The position numbers and the translations under genes were made by a program. The notes below the pieces were generated by a model. The model worked only from the letters and a program-made list of their open reading frames with translations. It was not told where the DNA came from and made no database searches. Positions 1 to 7,296 of a stretch of DNA of 24,643 bases are shown piece by piece. The stretch is from Thermaceae bacterium. Lineage in GTDB: Bacteria; Deinococcota; Deinococci; Deinococcales; Marinithermaceae. Numbering within the stretch: the stretch's first letter is position 1; each line of letters opens with the position of its first letter. Location of the stretch: positions 1 through 24,643 of the forward strand of contig JALSQD010000082.1 in the NCBI GenBank assembly GCA_026985615.1, given 5' to 3'.

Positions 1-69
1 AGCCCCGACAAGTTCCTGGGCCTTCTTCGCTCCCCGCCATACCTCCCGGCCAACCGTAGTAAGCTGCAC
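1..69 (-). CDS. Possible 5' end of a gene cut by the left edge
   Basis: A GTG codon at 69-67 (minus strand) follows a strong Shine-Dalgarno GAGGAGGT with 8 nt spacing. It opens a frame that stays open for 23 codons to the window edge and reads as ordinary protein (starts MQLTTVGREVWRGAKKAQEL). I recognise no family. It lies downstream of the HEPN gene on the same strand, so it could be a partner gene or simply the next gene. Its RBS sits inside a hairpin (see 74-103). Too little is visible to say more. Confidence 0.35.
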   Translation of the reverse strand, partial: MQLTTVGREVWRGAKKAQELVGA

Positions 70-73
70 TCGT

Positions 74-103
74 GGGGACCTCCTCTTTCCTGGAGTGGTC
101 CCC
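74..103 (-). promoter_or_regulatory. Hairpin that buries the RBS of the left-edge gene
   Basis: GGGGAC (74-79) pairs with GTCCCC (98-103), and CTCC (80-83) pairs with GGAG (92-95). The loop is 8 nt and there is a 2-nt bulge. On the minus-strand RNA this places the GGAGG ribosome site (79-83) in the stem, just before the GTG at 69. A weak -10-like TAAGAAT (minus, 106-112) would start transcription close to the hairpin. The structure is seen; a regulatory role is inference. Confidence 0.4.
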
Positions 104-159
104 GCATTCTTACTGATTTGGTCTGAGATGTGTTTGTTGGGGTTCAGCTACTTAAACAT

Positions 160-864
160 TCATGACGCCGGCGAATCACCTCTTAGAAGGTTCCCGCTCA
201 ATTCTCTGCAGGTTTTATCAAACGAATCAATGAGCTGGTCAATGAAATCCCTCCATTCACCAATATGTTGTTTTCTAAGAGAAGTTGGTGCTTTTCCAGT
301 ATGAACAATTTCGCCGCGTAGTTTCACGAACGAATCAAGCGTTTCTCGGACCTTACCTTCAGTAGATGCAATGGTAAGTGACTCTAATATGTGCGATGGA
401 AGTTTTTCCTCAGGAAAGTTATTCATATGAGACATTATATTTTCAATTCCTACAACTTGAAATAATTTATTAACATTGTTAGACTTGGCGGTGTTCAAAC
501 CGTATCCGCCGGTATTGGATCCAATGGCTTCACGTTCCACTTCTTGTGCCCAAAGGCTCCTCCAACCTGGGTCAATGAGTAGATCCCAGGTTGGTTTTTT
601 CTCTAACAAGTTCCGCACCGATTGTGGTACCCGCGACGGTTCAATACTACCTGAAATGTGACGTATTAGCTCAATAGCGAGTTGTTCAACATAGTTTTCC
701 CAAATACCATACAGAAATACAGTAATTGCAGCGTATAGAGCACGCTCCTTTTCTGATGGACGACCGCTCCCTGTGTCTACATAATCGAATAACTTTTTCG
801 CGACGCCAAGCGCGCCTTTAGCATGGCGCCGGGCTTCTGTGTAGCGGTTAGTCCATTTTGGCAT
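160..864 (-). CDS. HEPN-domain protein, RiboL-PSP-HEPN-like (putative RNase)
   Basis: This 234-residue, mostly helical protein carries Rx4H as R183-G-E-I-V-H188 (in LRGEIVHTG), the catalytic signature of HEPN ribonucleases. The spread of the domain, with an N-terminal helical bundle (residues 40-70) and the Rx4H near the C terminus, fits the RiboL-PSP-HEPN/MAE_28990-like families found in toxin-antitoxin and defence contexts. The ATG follows TAGGAGGT, 26 nt after the upstream gene. Base composition is clearly AT-richer than the flanking genes and uses A/T-ending codons, which suggests recent transfer. No minimal nucleotidyltransferase antitoxin is visible next to it, though the downstream neighbour is truncated by the window. 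Function as an RNase is inferred from family only. Confidence 0.7.
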   Translation of the reverse strand: MPKWTNRYTEARRHAKGALGVAKKLFDYVDTGSGRPSEKERALYAAITVFLYGIWENYVEQLAIELIRHISGSIEPSRVPQSVRNLLEKKPTWDLLIDPGWRSLWAQEVEREAIGSNTGGYGLNTAKSNNVNKLFQVVGIENIMSHMNNFPEEKLPSHILESLTIASTEGKVRETLDSFVKLRGEIVHTGKAPTSLRKQHIGEWRDFIDQLIDSFDKTCRELSGNLLRGDSPAS

Positions 865-890
865 TGAAACCTCCTATAACTATGATCTAT

Positions 891-1196
891 TTATGCTTCC
901 CAGGCCTTGAGCAGCTCGAGCAGCTCTCCCGGCTTGCAGACGGTAAAGAACGACTCGCGCACCTTTTCCTGGCGCACGAACTGTCCCTGATGGTCGGCCA
1001 GCAGGGCTTCGCGCACCTCCTCGGGCTTGCTGCGCACCTTTTCCAGCTTGAGGTCGCCCGAGGGGGCGTAGTAAACCCGGTAGACCAGCCCCACCTGACG
1101 CCGTTCGGCTTCGAGGCCGTCCTCGTTGGTCCAGACCTCGTAATCCAGGGCCTCCAATGCCTTGCGCGCTTCGTCCAATGCGGTCTTCGTGCTCAT
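891..1196 (-). CDS. Conserved-looking small protein of unknown function (101 aa)
   Basis: The ATG overlaps the stop of the upstream phospholipase-D-like gene as ATGA (1193-1196), and GGAGGTG lies 6 nt before it, so the pair is very likely translationally coupled. The protein is charged and soluble: an N-terminal amphipathic helix, a central strand-rich part (about residues 35-55, GLVYRVYYAP), and a helical C-terminal end with a single Cys near residue 87. No signal peptide, membrane segment or motif that I recognise. Its GC-rich codon use matches the host, unlike the HEPN gene that follows. A longer open frame in this register continuing upstream to about 2342 is a shadow of the PLD gene. Confidence 0.7.
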   Translation of the reverse strand: MSTKTALDEARKALEALDYEVWTNEDGLEAERRQVGLVYRVYYAPSGDLKLEKVRSKPEEVREALLADHQGQFVRQEKVRESFFTVCKPGELLELLKAWEA

Positions 1197-2494
1197 GGCA
1201 GCACCTCCAGCTGGTTGGGGCTGTTGATGATGATTTCGTAATACCCTGCGTAAATTTTTACCCTTCCCGTAGCCCACACCCTCTTGCCCAGGTAGGCCTC
1301 GGGGAAGGGCTGGTCGAACTGGCCGTAGACGCGGGGGAAGAAGACCAGGCGGAAGGCGTCGGGGGTATCGGCGAACTTGAGGAAGGCCACGCTGGTGCGG
1401 CTTTCCACCGCAGCGATGCGCCCCTCCACGGTGACGACGCGGCCGTAGTACTTGGGCGCCTCGGTCCAGGGGATCACGCCCTCGACCGGCGGGAGCAGGA
1501 AGGGGTTGTCGGGGCGGGCGCTCTTCCAGTCGGCCTCCATCGTGCGCAAGAGCCGGAAGAAGGCTTCGGGCTCGCCCGTGGCGGTGAGGATTGCGCCCAG
1601 CTCGCGGTTGGCGTTCATCGAGCTCTGGCTCATGTTGATCGAGCCCACGAGGGCGGTGTTGCCGTCGGCGACGATCACCTTGGCGTGCACGTAGGGGCTG
1701 GGGAGGTAGCGCAGCCGCACGCCGGCCTTGCGCAGGCGCTCGGCGCCCGGCACGAAGTAGGTATTCTCCCCCGGGTCGGCGGGGCTGCCGACGAGGCGCA
1801 CGTTCACGCCGCGCCGGACCGCGTCTTCTAGTGCAGCGATGACCTCTTCGTCCACCATCCCCGCCTGCTCGAGGAAGAGGGTGGAGCGCGCCCCGCGGAT
1901 GAGGTCCAGCACCTTCTCGCGGGCGTTGCCCTCGCGCACGCCACGCATGACCCGGTCGGGGCTCCAGACCAGGTGGGCGCGCGAGAGGTCGATGCGCTCG
2001 CCGCGCCAGTCGGCGTCGAAAACGCGGGCGATCTCCGCCACCCAGTCGGCGCGGTCGGTCACGATCATGTACTCGCGGTTGGCTTTGAAGGTGGAGCCGG
2101 TGAGGTTGCCGCTGCCGAACCAGGCGACGCGGTCGTCGATGACCATGCTCTTTTCGTGGACGAAGACGAAGCGGAAGGGTTTGGAGAGGCGCAGATCGAC
2201 CCCGCGGTCGCGCAGGGCGCTGATGACCTCCATGCTCGGCCGGCCGCCGGCGGGCTCGCGCTCGAGCAGCACCCGAACGTTCACGCCCCGCTCCACCGCC
2301 CGGCCCAGCGCCTCCACCACGTCCATCCGGCTGGGGGTCCAAAGGTACATCTTGATCCGGATCGAGGACTCCGCGCCATCGATGAGGTCGATCAACGGCT
2401 GCACGCCGTCGTCGGGCTGGACGAGCAGCTGTACGTTCCCGGCCGCCAGAACGGGCAGGAGCGTGAGGATCAGGACGGTCAGCAGTCGTTTCAA
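1193..2494 (-). CDS. Secreted phospholipase D-fold protein with C-terminal OB-like domain
   Basis: Two HKD motifs define the PLD superfamily: HEKSMVID (H120, K122, D127) and HAKVIVAD (H277, K279, D284), each followed by a Gly-Ser-x-Asn stretch (GSGNLTG, GSINMSQ). Numbering is from the longest frame, which begins at 2515. From about residue 350 a strand-rich tail (YYGRVVTVEGRI ... GKRVWATGRVKIY) resembles an OB-fold nucleic-acid-binding domain. The family holds phospholipases, nucleases such as Nuc and cardiolipin synthases; the OB-like tail favours a secreted nuclease. I prefer the TTG at 2494 as start: it gives a classic signal peptide (MKRLLTVLILTLLPVLAAG) behind GAGGGGTGAGG. The upstream ATG at 2515 lies inside a likely -10 box (TAGAAT, 2514-2519). 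The gene starts 40-60 nt after thiI and is coupled to the small gene downstream. Confidence 0.85.
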   Translation of the reverse strand: MKRLLTVLILTLLPVLAAGNVQLLVQPDDGVQPLIDLIDGAESSIRIKMYLWTPSRMDVVEALGRAVERGVNVRVLLEREPAGGRPSMEVISALRDRGVDLRLSKPFRFVFVHEKSMVIDDRVAWFGSGNLTGSTFKANREYMIVTDRADWVAEIARVFDADWRGERIDLSRAHLVWSPDRVMRGVREGNAREKVLDLIRGARSTLFLEQAGMVDEEVIAALEDAVRRGVNVRLVGSPADPGENTYFVPGAERLRKAGVRLRYLPSPYVHAKVIVADGNTALVGSINMSQSSMNANRELGAILTATGEPEAFFRLLRTMEADWKSARPDNPFLLPPVEGVIPWTEAPKYYGRVVTVEGRIAAVESRTSVAFLKFADTPDAFRLVFFPRVYGQFDQPFPEAYLGKRVWATGRVKIYAGYYEIIINSPNQLEVLP

Positions 2495-2513
2495 GGCCTC
2501 ACCCCTCACGGGC

Positions 2514-2519
2514 ATTCTA
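2514..2519 (-). promoter_or_regulatory. Putative -10 box for the PLD-like gene
   Basis: TAGAAT on the minus strand lies just after thiI. Transcription would start near 2507, leaving a short leader with a GAGGGGTGAGG ribosome site before the TTG at 2494. No convincing -35 element is present 17 nt upstream. Confidence 0.4.
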
Positions 2520-2554
2520 GCGTGGCTCGAGAAAAGGAAACGTCGATTTTGCCC

Positions 2555-3712
2555 CTATTCGATGCGCCGCAGCTCGGCCTGGTCCCAGGCCGCTTCGACC
2601 AGCGCGGGCACGTCCAGGCGCGCCTCGGCGCGCTCGAGCTGCTCGGGCGTGCTTTTGGTGGCGGGGCGCTTGGACTCGAGGAAGCTGCAGCAGTCCTGCT
2701 GCGGCTGGATCGAGATCTCGTAGGTGCCGATGCGCTGGGCCTCGGCGATCACCTCGGTCTTATCCATGCCGATGAGGGGGCGGAGCACCGTCATGGTGAC
2801 CGCCTGTTCGACGGCGTGCAGGTTCTCCAAAGTCTGGCTCGCCACCTGCCCCAACGCATCGCCGGTGACCAGCGCCCCCGCGCCCTCGCGTTCGGCGGCG
2901 CGCTGGGCGATCCGGTACATGAAGCGGCGATAGAGGAGGGTGCGGTAGCGCTCGGGGCTGTGGGCAAAGATTTCCTCCTGCACGTTCGCGAGTGGCACTA
3001 CGTAAAGGCGCGCGGGGCCGTGCCAGCGGGCCAGCACCTCGAGCTCGGCTACGGTCTTGCGTAGTGAGTCGAGGCTGGTGTGGGGGTAGGAGTGGAAGTG
3101 AATGTAAACCGGCCGTGCGCCCCGCTTGGCCATGCGCCAGGCGGCGACGGGGGAGTCGATGCCGCCGCTGATGAGCACGACCACCTTGCCGCTTGCGCCC
3201 ACGGGGAGGCCGCCAGGGCCGGGCACGCGCTGGGCCGAGGTGTAGACCCAGGCCTCGTCCTCGTAGAACTCGACGAAGACCTCGGCGTCGGCCCCCTTGA
3301 GCCGCACCGGGCGGCCGGTCGCGGCCACGATGCGGGCGCCGATGGCGCGCTCGGCCTCAGGTGAGGTGAAGGGGAGCCGCTTGTTGGCGCGCTTGGCGCG
3401 CACGCGGAAGCTGCCGGGCCGGGCTTCAAGCAGCCCCTGCGCCACCTCGGCGATGCGGTCGAAGTCCACCGGGGCGGTGCGCACCCGGGCGAAGTAGGCC
3501 ACCCCGAAGACGCGGGCCAGCCTTGCCTCGACCTCGTCCGCTCTTCCGGGTTCCGCTTCCACGAGCAGGCGGCCATGGAGCAGCCGCACCGTCGCTTGCG
3601 GGCCCAGGGCGTCGCGCAGGCGCTGGGCCAGAAGCTGCTCGAAGTGGCGGCGGTTCTTGCCCTTGAGCCCGATCTCGTGGTAGTGCACCAAAAAGCGCGC
3701 GGGTTCTACCAT
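2555..3712 (-). CDS. thiI: tRNA 4-thiouridine synthase ThiI (no rhodanese domain)
   Basis: ThiI adenylates U8 of tRNA and transfers sulfur to form 4-thiouridine; some homologues also feed thiazole synthesis. The 385-residue protein has the N-terminal ferredoxin-like/THUMP region (HYHEIGLKGKNRRHFE at 10-25, THUMP to about 165). The PP-loop pyrophosphatase motif SGGIDS is at 182-187, followed by HFHSYPHTS and GDALGQVASQT (284-294). Cys341-Cys342 (QQDCCSFL) corresponds to the conserved catalytic Cys of the E. coli enzyme. The C-terminal rhodanese domain of the enteric enzyme is absent, as is usual in thermophiles and archaea, so sulfur must come from another carrier. The ATG overlaps the end of tatD by 7 nt, so the two genes form one transcription unit. 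Confidence 0.95.
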   Translation of the reverse strand: MVEPARFLVHYHEIGLKGKNRRHFEQLLAQRLRDALGPQATVRLLHGRLLVEAEPGRADEVEARLARVFGVAYFARVRTAPVDFDRIAEVAQGLLEARPGSFRVRAKRANKRLPFTSPEAERAIGARIVAATGRPVRLKGADAEVFVEFYEDEAWVYTSAQRVPGPGGLPVGASGKVVVLISGGIDSPVAAWRMAKRGARPVYIHFHSYPHTSLDSLRKTVAELEVLARWHGPARLYVVPLANVQEEIFAHSPERYRTLLYRRFMYRIAQRAAEREGAGALVTGDALGQVASQTLENLHAVEQAVTMTVLRPLIGMDKTEVIAEAQRIGTYEISIQPQQDCCSFLESKRPATKSTPEQLERAEARLDVPALVEAAWDQAELRRIE

Positions 3713-4464
3713 CGGAAGAGCCTCCGGGCGTTTTCGTCGGTGATGCGCTCCATCTCCTCGAAGGGCACGCCCCGGACCCCGGCCAGCACCTCTAGGGTGT
3801 AGCGCACGAAGGCAGGCTCGTTTTTCTTGCCGCGTTTGGGCACCGGCGGCAAGTAGGGGCTGTCGGTCTCGACCAGCAGCCGCTCCGCCGGCAGTGTGGC
3901 GGCGGCTTCGCGTAGGTGGGTGTTTCTCTTATAAGTCACGTTGCCCGCGAAGCTGACATAGCCCCCGAGCTCGAGCCCCGTCTCGGCGAGGCGCAGGTCG
4001 CCGCCGAAGGCGTGCAGCACGAAGCGGGGCGGGCGGTGTTCCCGGAGCCAGGCTTCGAGGTCGCGCTCGGCGGCGTCGCTTCCCTCTTTCGAGCGCACGT
4101 GGAAGATCATGACCAGGTCGCGCTCGAGCGCCAGCTCGAGCTGGAAGGCGAGCACCCGCAGCTGGGCTTCGCGCGAGGCGGCGTCCCAGTAGTAGTCGAG
4201 CCCGGTCTCACCGCTGGCGCGCACGCGCGGATGGGCGGCGAGCGCATGCAGCCGCTCTGCCACTTCGTCCGAAAAGCCCTCGGCCTCGGTGGGGTGGAGC
4301 CCCACGCCGGCGTAGACGTTGGGCCAGCGTTCGGCAAAGTCGAGCGCGGCGGCGCTGCTGGCGGCGTCGGTGCCCAAGCTCAGCACCGCCTCGAGCCCGG
4401 AGGCGCGCTCGAGCGCCTCGGCGAGGGTTTCCAGCCGGTCCAGGTGGGCGTGGGTGTCGGTCAT
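3706..4464 (-). CDS. tatD: TatD-family metal-dependent deoxyribonuclease
   Basis: The 252-residue TIM-barrel amidohydrolase-like nuclease has all TatD ligands: THAH (H5, H7), GETGLD (E86), FHVR (H122), HAFGG (H151) and ETDSPYL (D201). Members are Mg-dependent 3'-5' exonucleases or AP endonucleases acting on single-stranded or oxidised DNA; the name comes from the E. coli tat locus, which is absent here. The gene heads the minus-strand run tatD-thiI and is divergent from korA. A minus-strand TGC-TAACCT (4474-4479) lies 9 nt before the ATG and could act as an extended -10 with an almost leaderless transcript. The length is standard for the family. Confidence 0.93.
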   Translation of the reverse strand: MTDTHAHLDRLETLAEALERASGLEAVLSLGTDAASSAAALDFAERWPNVYAGVGLHPTEAEGFSDEVAERLHALAAHPRVRASGETGLDYYWDAASREAQLRVLAFQLELALERDLVMIFHVRSKEGSDAAERDLEAWLREHRPPRFVLHAFGGDLRLAETGLELGGYVSFAGNVTYKRNTHLREAAATLPAERLLVETDSPYLPPVPKRGKKNEPAFVRYTLEVLAGVRGVPFEEMERITDENARRLFRW

Positions 4465-4541
4465 GCCGAACGTAGGTTAGCACAAAAGTCCATCGGCGCA
4501 GGCCAGGGGCTTATTTCCTATGCGCCTGTGCGAAAAACTAG

Positions 4542-4550
4542 TGCTAGAAT
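4542..4550 (+). promoter_or_regulatory. Putative extended -10 promoter of korAB
   Basis: TGC-TAGAAT (4542-4550) is an extended -10 with no good -35. It lies 47 nt before the korA start, and the -10 overlaps a CTAG-TG-CTAG repeat (about 4538-4547). The short leader then contains GGGGC-GGAAA-GCCCC (4564-4578), a 5-bp hairpin just ahead of the ribosome site. Confidence 0.5.
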
Positions 4551-4597
4551 AAGCGGCGGTTTTGGGGCGGAAAGCCCCGACCCCTACGGAGGGTAAG

Positions 4598-6373
4598 ATG
4601 CGAGATGTAACGCTGGCCATAGCCGGTTCGGGTGGGGACGGTGTGATCACGGCAGGTGATTTCATCGTTCAGGCCGCGGCCCGGAAGGGTTTACACGCCT
4701 TCATGCTCAAGTCCTACGGGCCTCAGATCCGCGGCGGCGAGTCCTCGGCGCGGATCCGCATATCGGACCGACCGATCTACAGCCAGGGCGATTTCGTGGA
4801 CTTCCTAGTCGTTTTCAGCTGGAAGGACTTCAACCGCTTCCTCGACGAGATCCAGCTGCGCAAGGGCGCGGTGGTGCTCTACGACGAGGCCGACACCACG
4901 CCGCCCGAGGAATTTCCCGTCGACAAGGGCCTCGAGGTCGAGCTCATCGCAGTGCCCTTCAAAAAAATGGCCTCCGAGGAGATCAAGGTGCCGCTCACCA
5001 AAAACATGGTGGCCCTGGGCGTCATTGCCGAGCTGCTGCACCTTCCGCTCGACGCCATCAAGGACGCCGTGATGAAGAAGTTTGGCAAGCGCAAGCCCGA
5101 GGCCGCGCAGGTGAACCTCGAGGCCATCGACCTAGGCAAGACCTGGGTGAGCGAGAACCTCCCGCAGGGCACCCAGGTGGTGCTCGAAGCCGAAGGCTCG
5201 GGCGAGCCCAAGCTGGTCATGACCGGTGATGATGCCGTGGCCTTCGGGGCCATCCACGCTGGCGTCAAGGTCTTCGCCGGTTACCCCATCACCCCGGCCA
5301 GCCCCATCCTCGAGTTCCTTTCCAAGTGGCTGCCCCACTTCGGCGGCTCGGTGGTCCAAACCGAAGACGAGATTGCGGCCATCACCTACGCCATCGGCGC
5401 CAGCTGGGCCGGCAAGCAGGCCATGACCGCCTCGAGCGGTCCCGGCATCGCGCTCAAGCAGGAGGCCTTTGGCCTCGCGGCGATGGCTGAGATTCCCCTT
5501 GTGGTGGTCAACGTTCAGCGCGTCGGGCCCTCCACCGGCATCCCCTCCAAGAGCGAGCAGGCTGACCTCTTCCAGGCCGTCGGCGGCACCCACGGCGATG
5601 TGCCCCGGGTCGTGCTCGCGCCCAGCGACGTCGAGGACAACTTCCAGGTGGCCGTCGAGGCCTTCTACCTGGCTGAGAAGTATCAGCTCCCGGTGATGAT
5701 CCTTACCGACCAGTTCCTCGGCGAGCGCAGCGAGACGGTAGAACCTGAGGTGCTCTTTGCCCGCAAGCGGGTGATCAGCCGCCAGCTCGCCAGCGAGGAA
5801 GACCTGAAGGACTACAAGCGCTACAAGATCACCGACACCGGCGTTTCGCCCATGGCCGTGCCCGGCATGGCCGGTGGCCAGCACGTGATCAGTGGTCTCG
5901 AGCACCACGAGGACGGTCGCCCCACCTCGAGCGGCACGCTCCACCAGATCATGAGTGAGAAGCGCGCGCGCAAGCTGCCCCTTATCGCTGAGGAGTCGGG
6001 CTTCGTGCGCATCTACGGCGACGAGGACGCCGAGCTAGCGGTGCTGGCCTGGGGTTCTTCCAAGGGCGCCGTGCGCGAGGCCATCGAGCGCGCCCAGGAA
6101 GAGGGCATTAAGGTCAAGGCGATCGTGCCCCAGCTCATCTACCCCGTACCCAATAAGGCCCTCGACGAGGCCCTTCGGGGTGTGAAGCGCGCCGTCGTGG
6201 TCGAGCTCTCCTTCGGGGCGCAGTTCTACCGCTACCTGCGCGCCTACTACGACGGCCTGCCCAAGGAAACCTACTCCTACGCCCGCTCCGGCGCCAACCC
6301 GCTCCTCGTGAGCGAGGTGCTCGAAGCCATCAAGGAACACGCGGCCGCGCTTGGCTCGCTCCAGGAGGCCTGA
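4598..6373 (+). CDS. korA: 2-oxoacid:ferredoxin oxidoreductase, fused gamma-alpha subunit
   Basis: This subunit pairs with KorB to convert a 2-oxoacid plus CoA to acyl-CoA, CO2 and reduced ferredoxin; 2-oxoglutarate is the usual substrate of this architecture. Residues 1-190 are the gamma domain (GSGGDGVITAG at 10-20, YGPQIRGGESSARI at 40-53). From about 208 the alpha pyrimidine-binding domain begins (GYPITPASP at 228-236, TEDEIAA at 256-261, SSGPG at 279-283, QRVGPSTGIPSK at 307-318). A transketolase C-terminal-type domain ends the protein (about 495-591). The fusion order gamma-alpha is typical of two-subunit KorAB. The ATG at 4598 is chosen for its GGAGGG ribosome site with 4 nt spacing; a TTG at 4562 would open the frame earlier but has no RBS. 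korB follows after one base. Confidence 0.93.
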   Translation: MRDVTLAIAGSGGDGVITAGDFIVQAAARKGLHAFMLKSYGPQIRGGESSARIRISDRPIYSQGDFVDFLVVFSWKDFNRFLDEIQLRKGAVVLYDEADTTPPEEFPVDKGLEVELIAVPFKKMASEEIKVPLTKNMVALGVIAELLHLPLDAIKDAVMKKFGKRKPEAAQVNLEAIDLGKTWVSENLPQGTQVVLEAEGSGEPKLVMTGDDAVAFGAIHAGVKVFAGYPITPASPILEFLSKWLPHFGGSVVQTEDEIAAITYAIGASWAGKQAMTASSGPGIALKQEAFGLAAMAEIPLVVVNVQRVGPSTGIPSKSEQADLFQAVGGTHGDVPRVVLAPSDVEDNFQVAVEAFYLAEKYQLPVMILTDQFLGERSETVEPEVLFARKRVISRQLASEEDLKDYKRYKITDTGVSPMAVPGMAGGQHVISGLEHHEDGRPTSSGTLHQIMSEKRARKLPLIAEESGFVRIYGDEDAELAVLAWGSSKGAVREAIERAQEEGIKVKAIVPQLIYPVPNKALDEALRGVKRAVVVELSFGAQFYRYLRAYYDGLPKETYSYARSGANPLLVSEVLEAIKEHAAALGSLQEA

Positions 6374-6374
6374 G

Positions 6375-7235
6375 ATGGAACCGGTAAAGCTGACCGCCAA
6401 GGACTACAAGACCTCCGTGCCCATCGTTTGGTGTCCGGGCTGCGGTGACTTCGGCGTGCTCAACGCCATGCAGCAGGCGGCCGCCGAGCTGCAGCTGCCG
6501 CCCGAGAACCTGATGGTCGTCTCCGGCATCGGTTGCTCGAGCCGCATCGCCGGCTACATCAACAGCTACGGCTTCAACTCGATCCACGGCCGCGCCCTCC
6601 CCATCGCCGCGGGGGCCAAGCTGGCCCGCCCCGAGCTGACCGTCTGGGCCGCGGGTGGCGACGGCGACGGCTACTCGATCGGCACCAACCACTTCGTCCA
6701 CACGATTCGCCGTAACCCCGACATCACCTACATCGTGATGGACAACCACATCTACGGCCTCACCAAGGGCCAGGTCTCGCCGACCACGCCCCACGGCGAC
6801 GTGACCAAGTCCACTCCGCAGGGAAACCCCGAGCGTCCGCTCAACCCGCTGGCGCTGGCGCTCGAGCTGGGGGCCACCTTCATCGCCCAGGGCTTTTCGG
6901 GCAACGTCAAGCACCTGCGCGACCTCATCGTCCAGGCCACCCAGCACAAGGGCTTCGCCCTGCTCAACGTCAAGAGCCCCTGCGTGACCTTCCGCGGTCG
7001 CCAGGAGTTCAACGTGATCCGCGAGCACGGGGTCTATCTCGACGAGAGCCACGACCCCAGCGACTGGAACCAGGCTCATGAGGTCACCCAGTGGACCGAC
7101 AAGATTCCGCTGGGCGTGATCTACAAGGTCGAGGGCGTGCCCACGCTCGAGGGCGTGGCCGCCGAGTTGCAGCAGAAGGCGCTCGAGCGCCGCAAGTTCG
7201 AAAGCGCCACCGAGCTCATCGAGGTCTTCCACTAG
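6375..7235 (+). CDS. korB: 2-oxoacid:ferredoxin oxidoreductase, beta (TPP) subunit
   Basis: The 286-residue partner of KorA binds thiamine diphosphate and an iron-sulfur cluster. The TPP motif runs from GDGD (95-98) to DNHIYGLTKGQ (123-133). Cys20 and Cys23 (WCPGCGDFG), Cys54 (GIGCSSRI) and Cys203 (SPCVTF) occupy the positions of the four [4Fe-4S] ligands in the family. The ATG at 6375 follows AGGAGG (6363-6368) and the korA stop at 6371-6373. I therefore reject an earlier in-frame start at 6351 inside korA. Substrate identity (2-oxoglutarate, pyruvate or branched-chain 2-oxoacids) cannot be fixed from sequence. A strong hairpin follows the stop. Confidence 0.93.
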   Translation: MEPVKLTAKDYKTSVPIVWCPGCGDFGVLNAMQQAAAELQLPPENLMVVSGIGCSSRIAGYINSYGFNSIHGRALPIAAGAKLARPELTVWAAGGDGDGYSIGTNHFVHTIRRNPDITYIVMDNHIYGLTKGQVSPTTPHGDVTKSTPQGNPERPLNPLALALELGATFIAQGFSGNVKHLRDLIVQATQHKGFALLNVKSPCVTFRGRQEFNVIREHGVYLDESHDPSDWNQAHEVTQWTDKIPLGVIYKVEGVPTLEGVAAELQQKALERRKFESATELIEVFH

Positions 7236-7254
7236 CCTTCGCGCTGCGCTTTCG

Positions 7255-7282
7255 CGCCCCTGGCCAGCGGCCGGGGGCGTTT
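7255..7282 (+). terminator. Likely korAB terminator
   Basis: CGCCCCTGGCC (7255-7265) pairs with GGCCGGGGGCG (7269-7279) over 11 bp with one G-T pair, loop AGC. It is followed by only TTT, so the U tract is short. It separates korB from the next gene, whose own -10 begins 3 nt later. Confidence 0.65.
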
Positions 7283-7284
7283 GC

Positions 7285-7290
7285 TAGGCT
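7285..7290 (+). promoter_or_regulatory. Leaderless-type -10 of the lipocalin-like lipoprotein gene
   Basis: TAGGCT, then exactly 6 nt, then the ATG at 7297. The same GCTAGGCTA...ATATG arrangement recurs before trpC (14148). No RBS lies between, so the transcript would start at or next to the ATG. Confidence 0.6.
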
Positions 7291-7296
7291 ACGAAT

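Noticed and set aside
1197..2342. Long N-terminal extension of the 101-residue gene
   Set aside because: It is an Arg/Pro-rich shadow of the PLD-like gene; the ATG at 1196 has an RBS and an ATGA overlap.
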